The notes under the pieces: model-generated
Databases searched by the model: none
What the model was told of the DNA's origin: nothing
What the model saw: only the letters and a program-made list of their open reading frames with translations
Origin: Pseudomonas sp. B21-040
GTDB lineage: Bacteria; Pseudomonadota; Gammaproteobacteria; Pseudomonadales; Pseudomonadaceae
Reading direction: 5' to 3'
DNA: 64,000 nucleotides
Assembly (NCBI RefSeq): GCF_024748695.1
Contig: NZ_CP087176.1
Coordinates: forward strand, 1,419,501-1,483,500
Position numbers and translations under genes: made by a program
In this document: positions 1 to 7,892 of the stretch, piece after piece
Position numbering within the stretch: the first letter of the stretch is position 1
Layout: each line of letters begins with the position of its first letter

Positions 1-175
1 CGTGCTGCAGCGTAATGTAGACCTGTTTGATTTCTCCCCAGAAGTCCGAGTCATCGGTATAGCCGCCCGCATCGACGTAGTGCTGGGTTCGCTGCTGGGC
101 ACGACCCAACCAGTTCGGTTTTTTGCCGTTGATTAATGCAATCAGCTCAGCTTCCGAAATGGGGTAACGGATCAT
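1..175 (-). CDS. Partial protein, possible HNH endonuclease partner of the ATPase
   Basis: Only the first 58 codons lie in the window. The start ATG overlaps the stop of the upstream ATPase as ATGA, so the two are translationally coupled. The visible product begins MIRYPISEAELIAL and ends with VYITLQH, with no cysteine yet. No domain is complete. From family knowledge, small HNH nucleases encoded just after AAA ATPases (PtuB-like) often carry a CxxCE-type zinc/HNH motif soon after such an LQH stretch. Calling this an HNH nuclease is therefore inference from position and from a start that resembles those proteins. It could be another small ATPase partner. Confidence 0.55.
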   Translation of the reverse strand, partial: MIRYPISEAELIALINGKKPNWLGRAQQRTQHYVDAGGYTDDSDFWGEIKQVYITLQH

Positions 176-1548
176 TCTTTGGACTCTGCCTGCTTACTGC
201 GCTGCGGTTGAGCAACAACTTCAGGCTTGGCTTTGACAGCGCGCGGGCGTCGAACACGAGCAGTGGCCACTTGGACCTTTTGCGGTTTTGCCATGTCTTC
301 GAAGGACATGCCTTCGGCGAGCACTCTCAGGTAGTCGACAGAGGCTTTAACATTGCCCGACACCGCTCGGCGAGCCAGTTCGTTGAGCTTATCCGCCACG
401 GGCGCCGCCCGAGTGCTATCAAGGCCGAAGTAGGGCGACAGCAGAATTTGCTCGGCGCTTTTTCCACGCACATGTTCGGGCAGCCGCTTGACAATGGTCG
501 AGCCGTTTTCCTCTGCCAGCACAAACAGGTTTTGCGACATCAATGAGCCGACGACCAACGGACTATGGGTCGTCAGGATGAACTGAACATTCGGGAGTGC
601 CTTGGCCAGTGTGGGCACTACGCTGCGCTGCCATTCGGGATGCAGGTGCAGATCGATTTCATCGACCATGATCACGCCGCGCATTTCTCTCAGTTTCAAG
701 CCACTGGCGATACCTTTACAGACGTGGAACAGCATGTCGCCGATCCAGCCGATATAGGCCCTGTAACCATCAGACAAGGCGCGGAAGGGCAGAACGATGC
801 CGTTCATTTCGAACAAGTGTTCACGGCCCGTTGGCTGCGTTTGAATTTGGCAGGCCGGTGGCAGCAGTTCATTGATCAGATTGATAACTTGCTTGTAACG
901 GCCCTTGTTTTCCACGGAAAAGGCCGGCAGCCAGTAAGACAGCGGCATGAGCGTCAGGTGGTCTTCGAAAAGGCCTGCAACGCGTTCGTAACGACGTAGA
1001 CGGGATCGGGTACGGGCACTTTCATCCACCCGTGCGGATGCTTCCACACGGCGGGTAGCTCCATATCCGACAATGAAAAAGGCCGGGCTTTTTTCATCGA
1101 GCTGCATCGCCTCGATCGTTTCATCCGCGCTCTTTGGCGACATATGCCAACTCATCCGCTCTACGGAGCTGACCGTGCGGACTTCGGTACTCACTGAAAA
1201 CGTTTCGGGCATGAGGTCCGTCGCAGCTTTCAGCGGCCGTTCTTCTACGGTCGAGATGATGTCGGCGGTCAGAATGGCTGTGTTTTTCTTGAGGTTGACC
1301 TTGCCGGCGATCTTCGCCGGAGCACGCCGGATCAAGCCTTCAGGTACAAAACCAGAGTTGCCGCTCAGCAACGGTCCGAGTACCGCAAGTGCAACAGCTT
1401 TTAGAATGCTGGTCTTGCCGAGACCATTGTCCCCCAGCAATACGTTGACGTTAGGGTATTGGAGGTCTTTGGTGCCCGGCAGATTGAATTCAAGGGTGGC
1501 CTTCTCGAAAGACCGCAAGTTTTCTATCTGTAGTTTGCTGATGTGCAT
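172..1548 (-). CDS. AAA-family (RecF/OLD-like) ATPase, possible Septu-type PtuA
   Basis: A 458-residue ATPase. The N-terminus (MHISKLQIENLRSFEKA) is typical of RecF/SMC-like AAA_21/AAA_15 proteins. Walker A GDNGLGKTS is at residues 39-47, the signature-like LSDGYR at 258-263, Walker B GVIMVDEID at 291-299 and the H-loop TTHSP at 326-330, so the ATPase core looks intact. The last 45 residues are basic and low in complexity. It starts 65 bases after the tct operon and overlaps a truncated gene by 4 bases. ATPases of this type pair with HNH nucleases (Septu), TOPRIM domains (Gabija, OLD) or other effectors; there is no TOPRIM region here. A role in phage defence is inferred from the architecture, not shown. 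Confidence 0.8.
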   Translation of the reverse strand: MHISKLQIENLRSFEKATLEFNLPGTKDLQYPNVNVLLGDNGLGKTSILKAVALAVLGPLLSGNSGFVPEGLIRRAPAKIAGKVNLKKNTAILTADIISTVEERPLKAATDLMPETFSVSTEVRTVSSVERMSWHMSPKSADETIEAMQLDEKSPAFFIVGYGATRRVEASARVDESARTRSRLRRYERVAGLFEDHLTLMPLSYWLPAFSVENKGRYKQVINLINELLPPACQIQTQPTGREHLFEMNGIVLPFRALSDGYRAYIGWIGDMLFHVCKGIASGLKLREMRGVIMVDEIDLHLHPEWQRSVVPTLAKALPNVQFILTTHSPLVVGSLMSQNLFVLAEENGSTIVKRLPEHVRGKSAEQILLSPYFGLDSTRAAPVADKLNELARRAVSGNVKASVDYLRVLAEGMSFEDMAKPQKVQVATARVRRPRAVKAKPEVVAQPQRSKQAESKE

Positions 1549-1613
1549 CTAATCACCTCTCCCGAAGCAGAGATGGTAGCAAACTCTTTCCTGGCGGGTA
1601 TCACAAGCCTCCG

Positions 1614-2651
1614 CTAAGGCATGCTCTCGCGGTTCCAGTATTTGAACAACGGCTCGGCCAGAAACAACACAAACAACAACCGCATCACCTGCATCGCCGT
1701 TACCAGCGGTACTGACAATTGCAGGGTCTCCGCCGTCAGGCTCATCTCCGCGATCCCGCCGGGCATCATGCCCAACGTCAATGAACGCAGATCCAGATGA
1801 GTCAACGCACTCAACCCCAAGGCAGCCGCCGTGGCAATCAACATGGTCAGCACTGTGCCGATCAAGGTTCGGCCCATGAAGGAAGGCGCGCGCCGGAAAA
1901 ACTGACGGTTGAAGTGACAACCCAGGCCGCTGCCAATCAGCCATTGGCCGATCTGGCTGCCGCCGTGTGGCAAACCGATATGCAGATCCCAACCGATGCT
2001 CACCGCCGCACTCACCAGCAACGGCCCGAACAACCATGGGTTGGGTTGACGCAAGCGCTCCCAGAGCCACGCCGCCAGGGCGCCTGCCGGGAATAAAAAG
2101 GCCAGCCACCGCCAGTCGACGGCCGTTGCGTGCAACACCGGCGCGCCGTCACCCAGCAAGTATTTGAAGGCTGCCGGTACGCACAGCACCACCACCAGCA
2201 CCCGCAGGCTTTGCCCTGCCGCCACGCGACTGAGCACTGCGCCATTGCGCGCGCCGAGGTTGACCATCTCGCCGGAGCCGCCGGGCATGCTGGAGAAAAA
2301 TGCGGTGGCGCGATCCTCACCGGTACGCCGCATCAACCATACGCCGACCACGGCTGACAGGCTGGTGACCAACGCACCGAAGAAGATCAAGCCGAAGTGA
2401 CTGAGTACCTGCTCCATCACCACCGGGGTGAAGTGCAGGCCGATCCCGATTCCGACAATCCACTGGCCGCACTTGCGGCCGCCAGGGATTTCCGCCAATT
2501 GCCAGGGCGTCAGGCAGCGCACCAGGATGATCGCCAGCAACGAGCCGACCATCCAGGGCAGCGGCCAGCCGATCTGGCTGGCGAGGTAACCGCCCAGCAG
2601 ACCGACCAGCGGTGTTCCCCACCAGGCTTTGAGCGGTGTTCGATCAGACAT
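1614..2651 (-). CDS. AbrB-family integral membrane protein
   Basis: A 345-residue polytopic membrane protein with two repeats of the 'AbrB duplication' type (the family once labelled ammonia monooxygenase; it is unrelated to the AbrB DNA-binding regulator). Both halves carry the hydrophobic, glycine-rich helices and the MPGG motifs seen in this family (SSMPGGSGEM in the first half, GMMPGGIAEM in the second). The start overlaps the end of tctA by 8 bases, so it is the last gene of the tct operon. Its place beside a tripartite tricarboxylate transporter suggests a transport-related accessory role, but the substrate and mechanism are unknown. Confidence 0.85.
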   Translation of the reverse strand: MSDRTPLKAWWGTPLVGLLGGYLASQIGWPLPWMVGSLLAIILVRCLTPWQLAEIPGGRKCGQWIVGIGIGLHFTPVVMEQVLSHFGLIFFGALVTSLSAVVGVWLMRRTGEDRATAFFSSMPGGSGEMVNLGARNGAVLSRVAAGQSLRVLVVVLCVPAAFKYLLGDGAPVLHATAVDWRWLAFLFPAGALAAWLWERLRQPNPWLFGPLLVSAAVSIGWDLHIGLPHGGSQIGQWLIGSGLGCHFNRQFFRRAPSFMGRTLIGTVLTMLIATAAALGLSALTHLDLRSLTLGMMPGGIAEMSLTAETLQLSVPLVTAMQVMRLLFVLFLAEPLFKYWNRESMP

Positions 2652-4158
2652 CGGCGATTGCGCGCTGAGCGGCCGAACGTTTGCGCCAGATCCGCAGCAG
2701 TGGCATCAGCAGCATGATCGCGGTCAGGACCCAGCAACCGAAGGTGATCGGGCTGGACCAGAGGATTTCCAGTGCACCGTTGGAAATCGACAGGGCGCGA
2801 CGCAGGTTCTGTTCCATCAGGCCGCCGAGGATGAAGCCCAGCAGGATCGGCGACAGCGGGAAATCCAGCTTGCGCAGGATGTAGCCGAAGATACCGATGC
2901 CGATCATCAGGAACAGGTCGAACGTGGTGGCGTGCACCGCGTAGACGCCAATCCCGGTGATGATTGCGATCACCGGCACCAGCGCCCAGTTCGGCACGGC
3001 GAGGATGCGGGTGAAGATGCGGATCATCGGGATGTTGAGGATCACCAGCATGATGTTGGCGACAAACAACGAAGCGATCAGGCCCCAGACGATGTCGGGT
3101 TGCTGTTGGAACAGCAGCGGCCCCGGCGTGATGTTGTACAGCGACAGCGCGCCGATCATCACCGCCGTGGTGCCCGAACCCGGAACGCCGAGGGTCAGCA
3201 TTGGCACCAGAGCGCCGCATGCTGCGCCACCGATGGCGGTTTCCGGTGCCGCGAGGCCACGCATATCACCCTGGCCAAACGTGCCTTTGGCCCCGGCGAT
3301 GCGTTTCTCGGTCATGTAGGCCACGGCGCTGGCCAAGGTTGCGCCGGCACCCGGTAACACACCCATGATGAAGCCCAGTACGCCGCACCGCAGGTTCACC
3401 ACGAACACTGCCGAGGCTTCCTTGAAGTTGAACATCATGCGGCCGGTGGCTTTCACGGCTTCCTGGCCATGATGGGTTTTTTCCAGCAGCAGGAGGATTT
3501 CGCTGATGGAGAACAGGCCCAACACCAACACCACGAATTGAATGCCGTCAGTCAGGTGGATGTTGTCCCCGGTGAACCGGTACACGCCGCTGTTGGCATC
3601 GATACCGACGCTCGACAGAAACAGACCGATCAACGCAGCGATAAAGGTTTTCAGCGGTCGGTCACCGGCCATGCCACCCAGGCAGACAATGGCGAACACC
3701 ATCAACACGAAGTACTCCGCCGGGCCAAAGGCAATCGCCCATTTCGCCAGCAGCGGGGCGAACAGCACCATGCCGCAGGTGGCGATGAACGCACCGATGA
3801 ACGAGCTCCACGCGGACAACGACAGTGCGACACCGGCCAGGCCTTTGCGGGCCATCGGGTAGCCGTCGAGGGTGGTCATGACGGTAGAGGCTTCGCCGGG
3901 AATGTTCAGCAGGATCGAGCTTATCCGCCCGCCGTATTCGCAGCCCAGGTAAACCGCCGCCAGCAGGATCAGTGCCGATTCCGGTGGCAGGCCGAGGGCG
4001 AATGCGATCGGGATCAACAACGCCACGCCGTTGATCGGACCCAGGCCCGGCAACAAGCCAACGACGGTGCCGATCAGGGTGCCGCACAGGGCAGTCACCA
4101 GGTTGTACGGGCTCAGCGCAACGCCGAAACCCTGACCCAAATAGCCAAGAGTATCCAT
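2644..4158 (-). CDS. tctA: Tripartite tricarboxylate transporter, large membrane subunit TctA
   Basis: A large polytopic inner-membrane permease subunit of about 504 residues, the usual TctA length. Together with TctB and the periplasmic TctC it imports citrate-type tricarboxylates using an ion gradient. The family-typical segments GLLPGLGPINGVALLIP near the N-terminus and GVLPGAGATLASAVAY in the second half are present. I chose the ATG at 4158 because GGAGAA lies 7 bases upstream and it begins one base after the tctB stop; an in-frame ATG 30 bases further up lies inside tctB. It follows tctC and tctB and precedes an AbrB-like gene. Confidence 0.95.
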   Translation of the reverse strand: MDTLGYLGQGFGVALSPYNLVTALCGTLIGTVVGLLPGLGPINGVALLIPIAFALGLPPESALILLAAVYLGCEYGGRISSILLNIPGEASTVMTTLDGYPMARKGLAGVALSLSAWSSFIGAFIATCGMVLFAPLLAKWAIAFGPAEYFVLMVFAIVCLGGMAGDRPLKTFIAALIGLFLSSVGIDANSGVYRFTGDNIHLTDGIQFVVLVLGLFSISEILLLLEKTHHGQEAVKATGRMMFNFKEASAVFVVNLRCGVLGFIMGVLPGAGATLASAVAYMTEKRIAGAKGTFGQGDMRGLAAPETAIGGAACGALVPMLTLGVPGSGTTAVMIGALSLYNITPGPLLFQQQPDIVWGLIASLFVANIMLVILNIPMIRIFTRILAVPNWALVPVIAIITGIGVYAVHATTFDLFLMIGIGIFGYILRKLDFPLSPILLGFILGGLMEQNLRRALSISNGALEILWSSPITFGCWVLTAIMLLMPLLRIWRKRSAAQRAIADV

Positions 4159-4159
4159 A

Positions 4160-4618
4160 TCAGTTCTCCAGAACATCGAGCACGCCAAGCGGCAGCGGCA
4201 CGTCCATCAACTTGTCGAACAGCAGATAAAGGCCGACGGCCATTAGCGTGATGATCACGATGCTGGGCAACCAGCGGCCGCCGTACAGGCGCGCCATCGG
4301 GATACCGATCAAGGTGCTGGCGACAATGAAACCCAGGGGTTCGAAGGTGCCGGCGAATACCAAGAGCAACACGACGCAGATACCGATTTTGGTCAAGGTT
4401 TCGCGGTCCATCGGTGGTGCATCGTCGTCATGTTTGATCGGCGCCGGACGAAATACCATGTACAGCAGCGCCAGGCCCATCAGCCCGAGCATCAACAGTG
4501 GAAAGGCCCGAGGCCCCACCGGTTCGTAGGAAAATGCCGCTTGATACGGCCACGCCATCAGCGTCAGGCCAGCGCAGGCCAGCAACAGCACCGCAGCAAA
4601 AATGCGTTGTAAGAGCAT
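4160..4618 (-). CDS. tctB: Tripartite tricarboxylate transporter, small membrane subunit TctB
   Basis: A 152-residue protein with four predicted hydrophobic helices (residues about 5-25, 35-55, 78-110 and 120-145), the normal size and layout for TctB. It is the small, poorly conserved membrane partner of TctA in the inner membrane. AGGAG lies 6 bases before the ATG. The gene is preceded by a GC-rich hairpin that separates it from tctC and is followed almost directly by tctA. Identification rests mainly on topology and on its position between tctC and tctA. Confidence 0.9.
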   Translation of the reverse strand: MLLQRIFAAVLLLACAGLTLMAWPYQAAFSYEPVGPRAFPLLMLGLMGLALLYMVFRPAPIKHDDDAPPMDRETLTKIGICVVLLLVFAGTFEPLGFIVASTLIGIPMARLYGGRWLPSIVIITLMAVGLYLLFDKLMDVPLPLGVLDVLEN

Positions 4619-4631
4619 GGGAAACTCCTGT

Positions 4632-4660
4632 GCCGCGACCCCGCGAAACGGGGCCGCAGC
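4632..4660 (-). promoter_or_regulatory. Intercistronic hairpin between tctC and tctB
   Basis: A 12-base stem (4632-4643 with 4649-4660) contains two G-U pairs when read as minus-strand RNA and has a 5-base loop. It lies between the tctC stop and the tctB ribosome site and has no T-run. Such hairpins commonly protect the 3' end of the binding-protein message so that more TctC than TctB/TctA is made. That role is inference. Confidence 0.5.
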
Positions 4661-4676
4661 CGCTAGACAGAGGCGA

Positions 4677-5654
4677 TCACTGGATCAGGCCGAACTCTTT
4701 GGCCAGCACTTTGTAGTCCGCAACCTGCTTCTTCACGTAGGTGTCCAGTTCCGGGCCGGTCATGGCGAACGGAAACAGTTCACGCTGATCGCGCAGCTTG
4801 GCGAAGTCTTCGGAAGCCAGGAGCTTGTCGAAGGCAGCTTTCCACCAGGCGTAGTCTTCGTCGCTGACTTTCGGCCCGAGGTAGAAGCCGCGAACCACTG
4901 GCCAGACAATGTCGTAGCCTTGTTCTTTGGCGGTCGGGATGTCTTTCATTTCCGGCTCGTCCAGACGCTTTTCGGCGAACACGGCGAGCAGGCGCATGTC
5001 GCCGCTCTGGATGTGCGGCATGGAGTCGGAGATGTCGGTGCTGCCGACCTGGATGTGGCCGCCGAGCAGGGCGGTGGCGATTTCACCGCCGCCTTCGAGC
5101 GCCACGTAACGCAGGTCACGCGGGTTGATTCCGGCGGCCTTGGCGATCAGTGCGGTTTGCATCCAGTCCTGGCTGCCGACGGTGCCGCCGGAACCGATCA
5201 CCACTTTGCTCGGATCTTTTTTCAGCGCCTGAACGAGGTCGTCCAGAGTCTTGTAAGGCGAATCGCTTTTAACCGCGATGGCGCCATAGCTGGTGCCAAC
5301 GGCGGCGAGCCAGCGCACGTTGGTTTCATCAAAACGCCCGAACTTGCCTTGGGCCAGGTTCAGCAACGAACCGCTGGACCAGGCCACCAGCGTGCCGGCA
5401 TCGGCGGGACGCTGGGCGACCACCGCGTTGTACGCTACCGCGCCGACACCGCCGGGCATGTAGGTCACGCGCATCGGTTTGGTCAGCAGCTTTTCGTTGA
5501 CCAGCGCGCTCTGCGCCAGTTTGCACGTGAGGTCGAAACCACCGCCCGGCGAGGCCGGGGCGATGCATTCCGGACGCTTGGGTTCGGCCATCAATTGACC
5601 GGCAAACAGCATGCAACTGGCGGCGAGAGCAACTTTACGCATTGATAGGTTCAT
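4677..5654 (-). CDS. tctC: Periplasmic tricarboxylate-binding protein TctC (Bug family)
   Basis: A 325-residue exported binding protein. The signal peptide (MNLSMRKVALAASCMLFAGQLMA) is followed by the Bug/TctC start PECIAPASPGGGFD. It has the usual length and delivers citrate-type substrates to TctBA. AAGGAG precedes the ATG. It is the first gene of the tctCBA transcription unit and lies just downstream of the OprD-like porin gene, so outer-membrane entry, periplasmic capture and inner-membrane import are encoded in order. Confidence 0.95.
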   Translation of the reverse strand: MNLSMRKVALAASCMLFAGQLMAEPKRPECIAPASPGGGFDLTCKLAQSALVNEKLLTKPMRVTYMPGGVGAVAYNAVVAQRPADAGTLVAWSSGSLLNLAQGKFGRFDETNVRWLAAVGTSYGAIAVKSDSPYKTLDDLVQALKKDPSKVVIGSGGTVGSQDWMQTALIAKAAGINPRDLRYVALEGGGEIATALLGGHIQVGSTDISDSMPHIQSGDMRLLAVFAEKRLDEPEMKDIPTAKEQGYDIVWPVVRGFYLGPKVSDEDYAWWKAAFDKLLASEDFAKLRDQRELFPFAMTGPELDTYVKKQVADYKVLAKEFGLIQ

Positions 5655-5693
5655 TCAAGTCTCCTTGGGAGTTGTTGTTATGGACGTGCTGAA

Positions 5694-6983
5694 TTACCAA
5701 AGGGCAACGCTATAGCTCACCAGCAGACGCACTTCGTCGGCATCGCGAGCGGAGTAGTTGGAGCGGTAGGTGGCATTACGCAGGCGCACGGCGACATCCT
5801 TGAGAGCGCCGCTTTGTACTACATATTTAATCTCGGAGTTGCGTTCCCACTCTTTGCCTTCGTCACCGTTCTTGAGCTTGATGTTGTCACCGCTCACGTA
5901 ACGGCTCATGAAGGTCAGGCCGGGAATGCCGAGCCTGACGAAGTCGAAGTCATAACGTGCTTGCCAGGAGCGTTCTTCGGCACCGGCAAAGTCGTTGATC
6001 TGTACAAAGTTGACCAGGTAAGGGTCGGCGCCATCGACATAAGGGAACGCGCTGTCACCGGACATGTGCTGATAACCGGCGCTGAACTTGTGCCCACTCA
6101 AGGCGTAGCTCACCAGGCCATTGAGGGAGGTGTTGTCGATCTTGCCGCCACGGGCTTCGCCGTCATCATCACTGATGGCCAGGCGCAGGTCGGTGCCAAA
6201 AGTGCCGGGGCCGAATTTTTCCGAGGCCACCATGCCGAGGAAGTGCTGGCTGTAGACGTTATCGAGTTGCGCGAAGTAGTAACTGCCGGTGATTTTGTCG
6301 GTGAACTTGTAGTCCACGCCGCCAAAGTCGAAGTGGTTGCCGGTGACGGTGCCGGCAAAACGGCTGTTCTTGTTGTTGAGGGCGATGTCCTGGTAGTCAG
6401 TGCTGTCGCGATCCTTGGCTTTGTCGAGACGCCCGCCGGTGAAGCTCAGGTTCTTCAGCTCTTTGGAGTTCAGCAGCCCGCCTTCAAAGGTCTGCGGCAG
6501 GATGCGCCCGTCGTTGGGCTTGAGGATCGGCATTTCCGGAATCAGGCTGCCGATTTTCAGTTCCGTGGCGGAGATTTTCACTTTGCCGGTCAGGCCCAGC
6601 TTGGAGTACTCGCCAACCGCGCGCCCGTCATCGGTCGGCAGCAGGCCGGTGCCGGTACGGTCGGGGCTCGAATCGAGCTTGATCCCCAGCATGCCCAATG
6701 CATCCACCCCGAACCCTACGGTGCCATCGGTGTAGCCCGATTGCAGATTGAGCATGAAGCCTTGTGCCCATTCGTCTCGCTTGGATTGCTGGGCGCTGGT
6801 GCCATCGCGAAAGTCGCGGTTGAAATACATGTTGCGGGTTTCAAGTGTTGCCGTACTGTCTTCGAAGAAGGCAGCCTGGCTCAACGGCGAAAAGCCGGCA
6901 AGAGCGGCGGCACTGGCAAGCGCGGTGTGGCTGAAACGGGAGAGGCGGGCAGGCGCAAGAGCCTGGGTCTGCAAGGACTGCAT
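5694..6983 (-). CDS. opdH: OprD-family outer-membrane porin (OpdH-like, tricarboxylate)
   Basis: A 429-residue beta-barrel porin of the OprD family. It has a long signal peptide ending near SQAAF, an N-terminal barrel strand (LETRNMYFNRDFRDG), many amphipathic strands and a terminal aromatic-rich strand ending in SYSVALW, as outer-membrane insertion requires. In P. aeruginosa the OprD member next to tctCBA and tctDE is OpdH, which takes up cis-aconitate and related tricarboxylates. The same neighbourhood here supports that assignment. It diverges from tctD across a 237-base intergenic region that probably carries the TctD-controlled promoter. Confidence 0.88.
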   Translation of the reverse strand: MQSLQTQALAPARLSRFSHTALASAAALAGFSPLSQAAFFEDSTATLETRNMYFNRDFRDGTSAQQSKRDEWAQGFMLNLQSGYTDGTVGFGVDALGMLGIKLDSSPDRTGTGLLPTDDGRAVGEYSKLGLTGKVKISATELKIGSLIPEMPILKPNDGRILPQTFEGGLLNSKELKNLSFTGGRLDKAKDRDSTDYQDIALNNKNSRFAGTVTGNHFDFGGVDYKFTDKITGSYYFAQLDNVYSQHFLGMVASEKFGPGTFGTDLRLAISDDDGEARGGKIDNTSLNGLVSYALSGHKFSAGYQHMSGDSAFPYVDGADPYLVNFVQINDFAGAEERSWQARYDFDFVRLGIPGLTFMSRYVSGDNIKLKNGDEGKEWERNSEIKYVVQSGALKDVAVRLRNATYRSNYSARDADEVRLLVSYSVALW

Positions 6984-7220
6984 GGGTGTCGTACTCCGTT
7001 TATTGTTCTTATTTGTCGAAAACGCTTCGAGGCGTTTTTCGGATCGCTGTGTGGCAGCAGCGACGGCAGTCGAAACTGTCCGTGACTCGACTCTAACGGG
7101 CTAACCTTTCGCTAGCCTTTCAGCAGACTTTCACGGTTTTCGGGCTTCACAGCAGCGGTTGCGGCTGTAAACTCCGCGCCAAAGAATGGTGTCGACCATC
7201 CCTGAATGAGGAAAAGATCC
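6984..7220. promoter_or_regulatory. Divergent promoter region opdH-tctC / tctD
   Basis: This 237-base intergenic region separates the divergently read porin/tct genes from tctDE, so it must hold both promoters and probably TctD sites. A short GGCTA...TAGCC inverted repeat lies at about 7099-7120. I could not define a TctD box or firm -35/-10 elements. The tctD ribosome site (GAGGAAAAG) sits at its right edge and decides the start at 7221. Confidence 0.45.
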
Positions 7221-7892
7221 ATGCGTGTTCTGCTCGTCGAAGACCATTTGCAGTTAGCCGAAAGTGTCGCCCAGGCGCTCAAGAGCACAGGGCTGACCGT
7301 GGATGTGCTGCACGATGGCGTGGCCGCAGACCTGGCCTTGAGCAGCGAGGAGTACGCCATGGCCATTCTCGATGTCGGCCTGCCGCGCATGGATGGTTTT
7401 GAAGTGCTCGCGCGCTTGCGTTCGCGGGGGAAAAACCTGCCGGTGCTGATGTTGACCGCTCGCAGTGACGTCAAGGATCGGGTTCATGGCCTGAACCTTG
7501 GCGCTGACGATTACCTCGCCAAACCCTTTGAACTGACTGAGCTCGAAGCACGGGTCAAAGCCCTGTTGCGCCGCAGTGTGCTGGGCGGTGAGCGTCAGCA
7601 GCGTTGCGGTGTGCTGGCCTATGACCTGGACACCCGGCGTTTCACGCTGGGCGAAGAGTTGCTGACCCTGACCTCGCGTGAACAGGCTGTCCTGGAAGCG
7701 TTGATTGCCCGGCCGGGTCGGGTGATGAGCAAAGAGCAGTTGGCCTCCCAGGTGTTTGGTCTGGACGAAGAAGCCAGCCCGGACGCCATCGAAATCTATG
7801 TGCATCGCTTGCGCAAGAAACTCGATGGTCAGCCGGTCGCCATCGTGACCTTCCGTGGTCTTGGCTACTTGCTGGAAAGCCGCGATGCATAA
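7221..7892 (+). CDS. tctD: OmpR-family response regulator TctD
   Basis: A 223-residue response regulator. The receiver domain (residues 1-115) has the acidic pair in LLVEDH, the phospho-acceptor in AILDVGLPRMDG and the lysine in DYLAKPFEL. The C-terminal winged helix ends with the usual YVHRLRKKL and RGLGYLL segments. It presumably activates opdH and tctCBA when tricarboxylates are sensed by TctE. I chose the ATG at 7221 over one 15 bases upstream because GAGGAAAAG lies at correct spacing and the protein then begins MRVLLVEDH. It overlaps tctE by 8 bases. Confidence 0.93.
   Translation: MRVLLVEDHLQLAESVAQALKSTGLTVDVLHDGVAADLALSSEEYAMAILDVGLPRMDGFEVLARLRSRGKNLPVLMLTARSDVKDRVHGLNLGADDYLAKPFELTELEARVKALLRRSVLGGERQQRCGVLAYDLDTRRFTLGEELLTLTSREQAVLEALIARPGRVMSKEQLASQVFGLDEEASPDAIEIYVHRLRKKLDGQPVAIVTFRGLGYLLESRDA

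Noticed and set aside
4602..7085. Large plus-strand frames opposite tctC and the porin gene
   Set aside because: The minus-strand genes have signal peptides, ribosome sites and family motifs; the plus frames have none.
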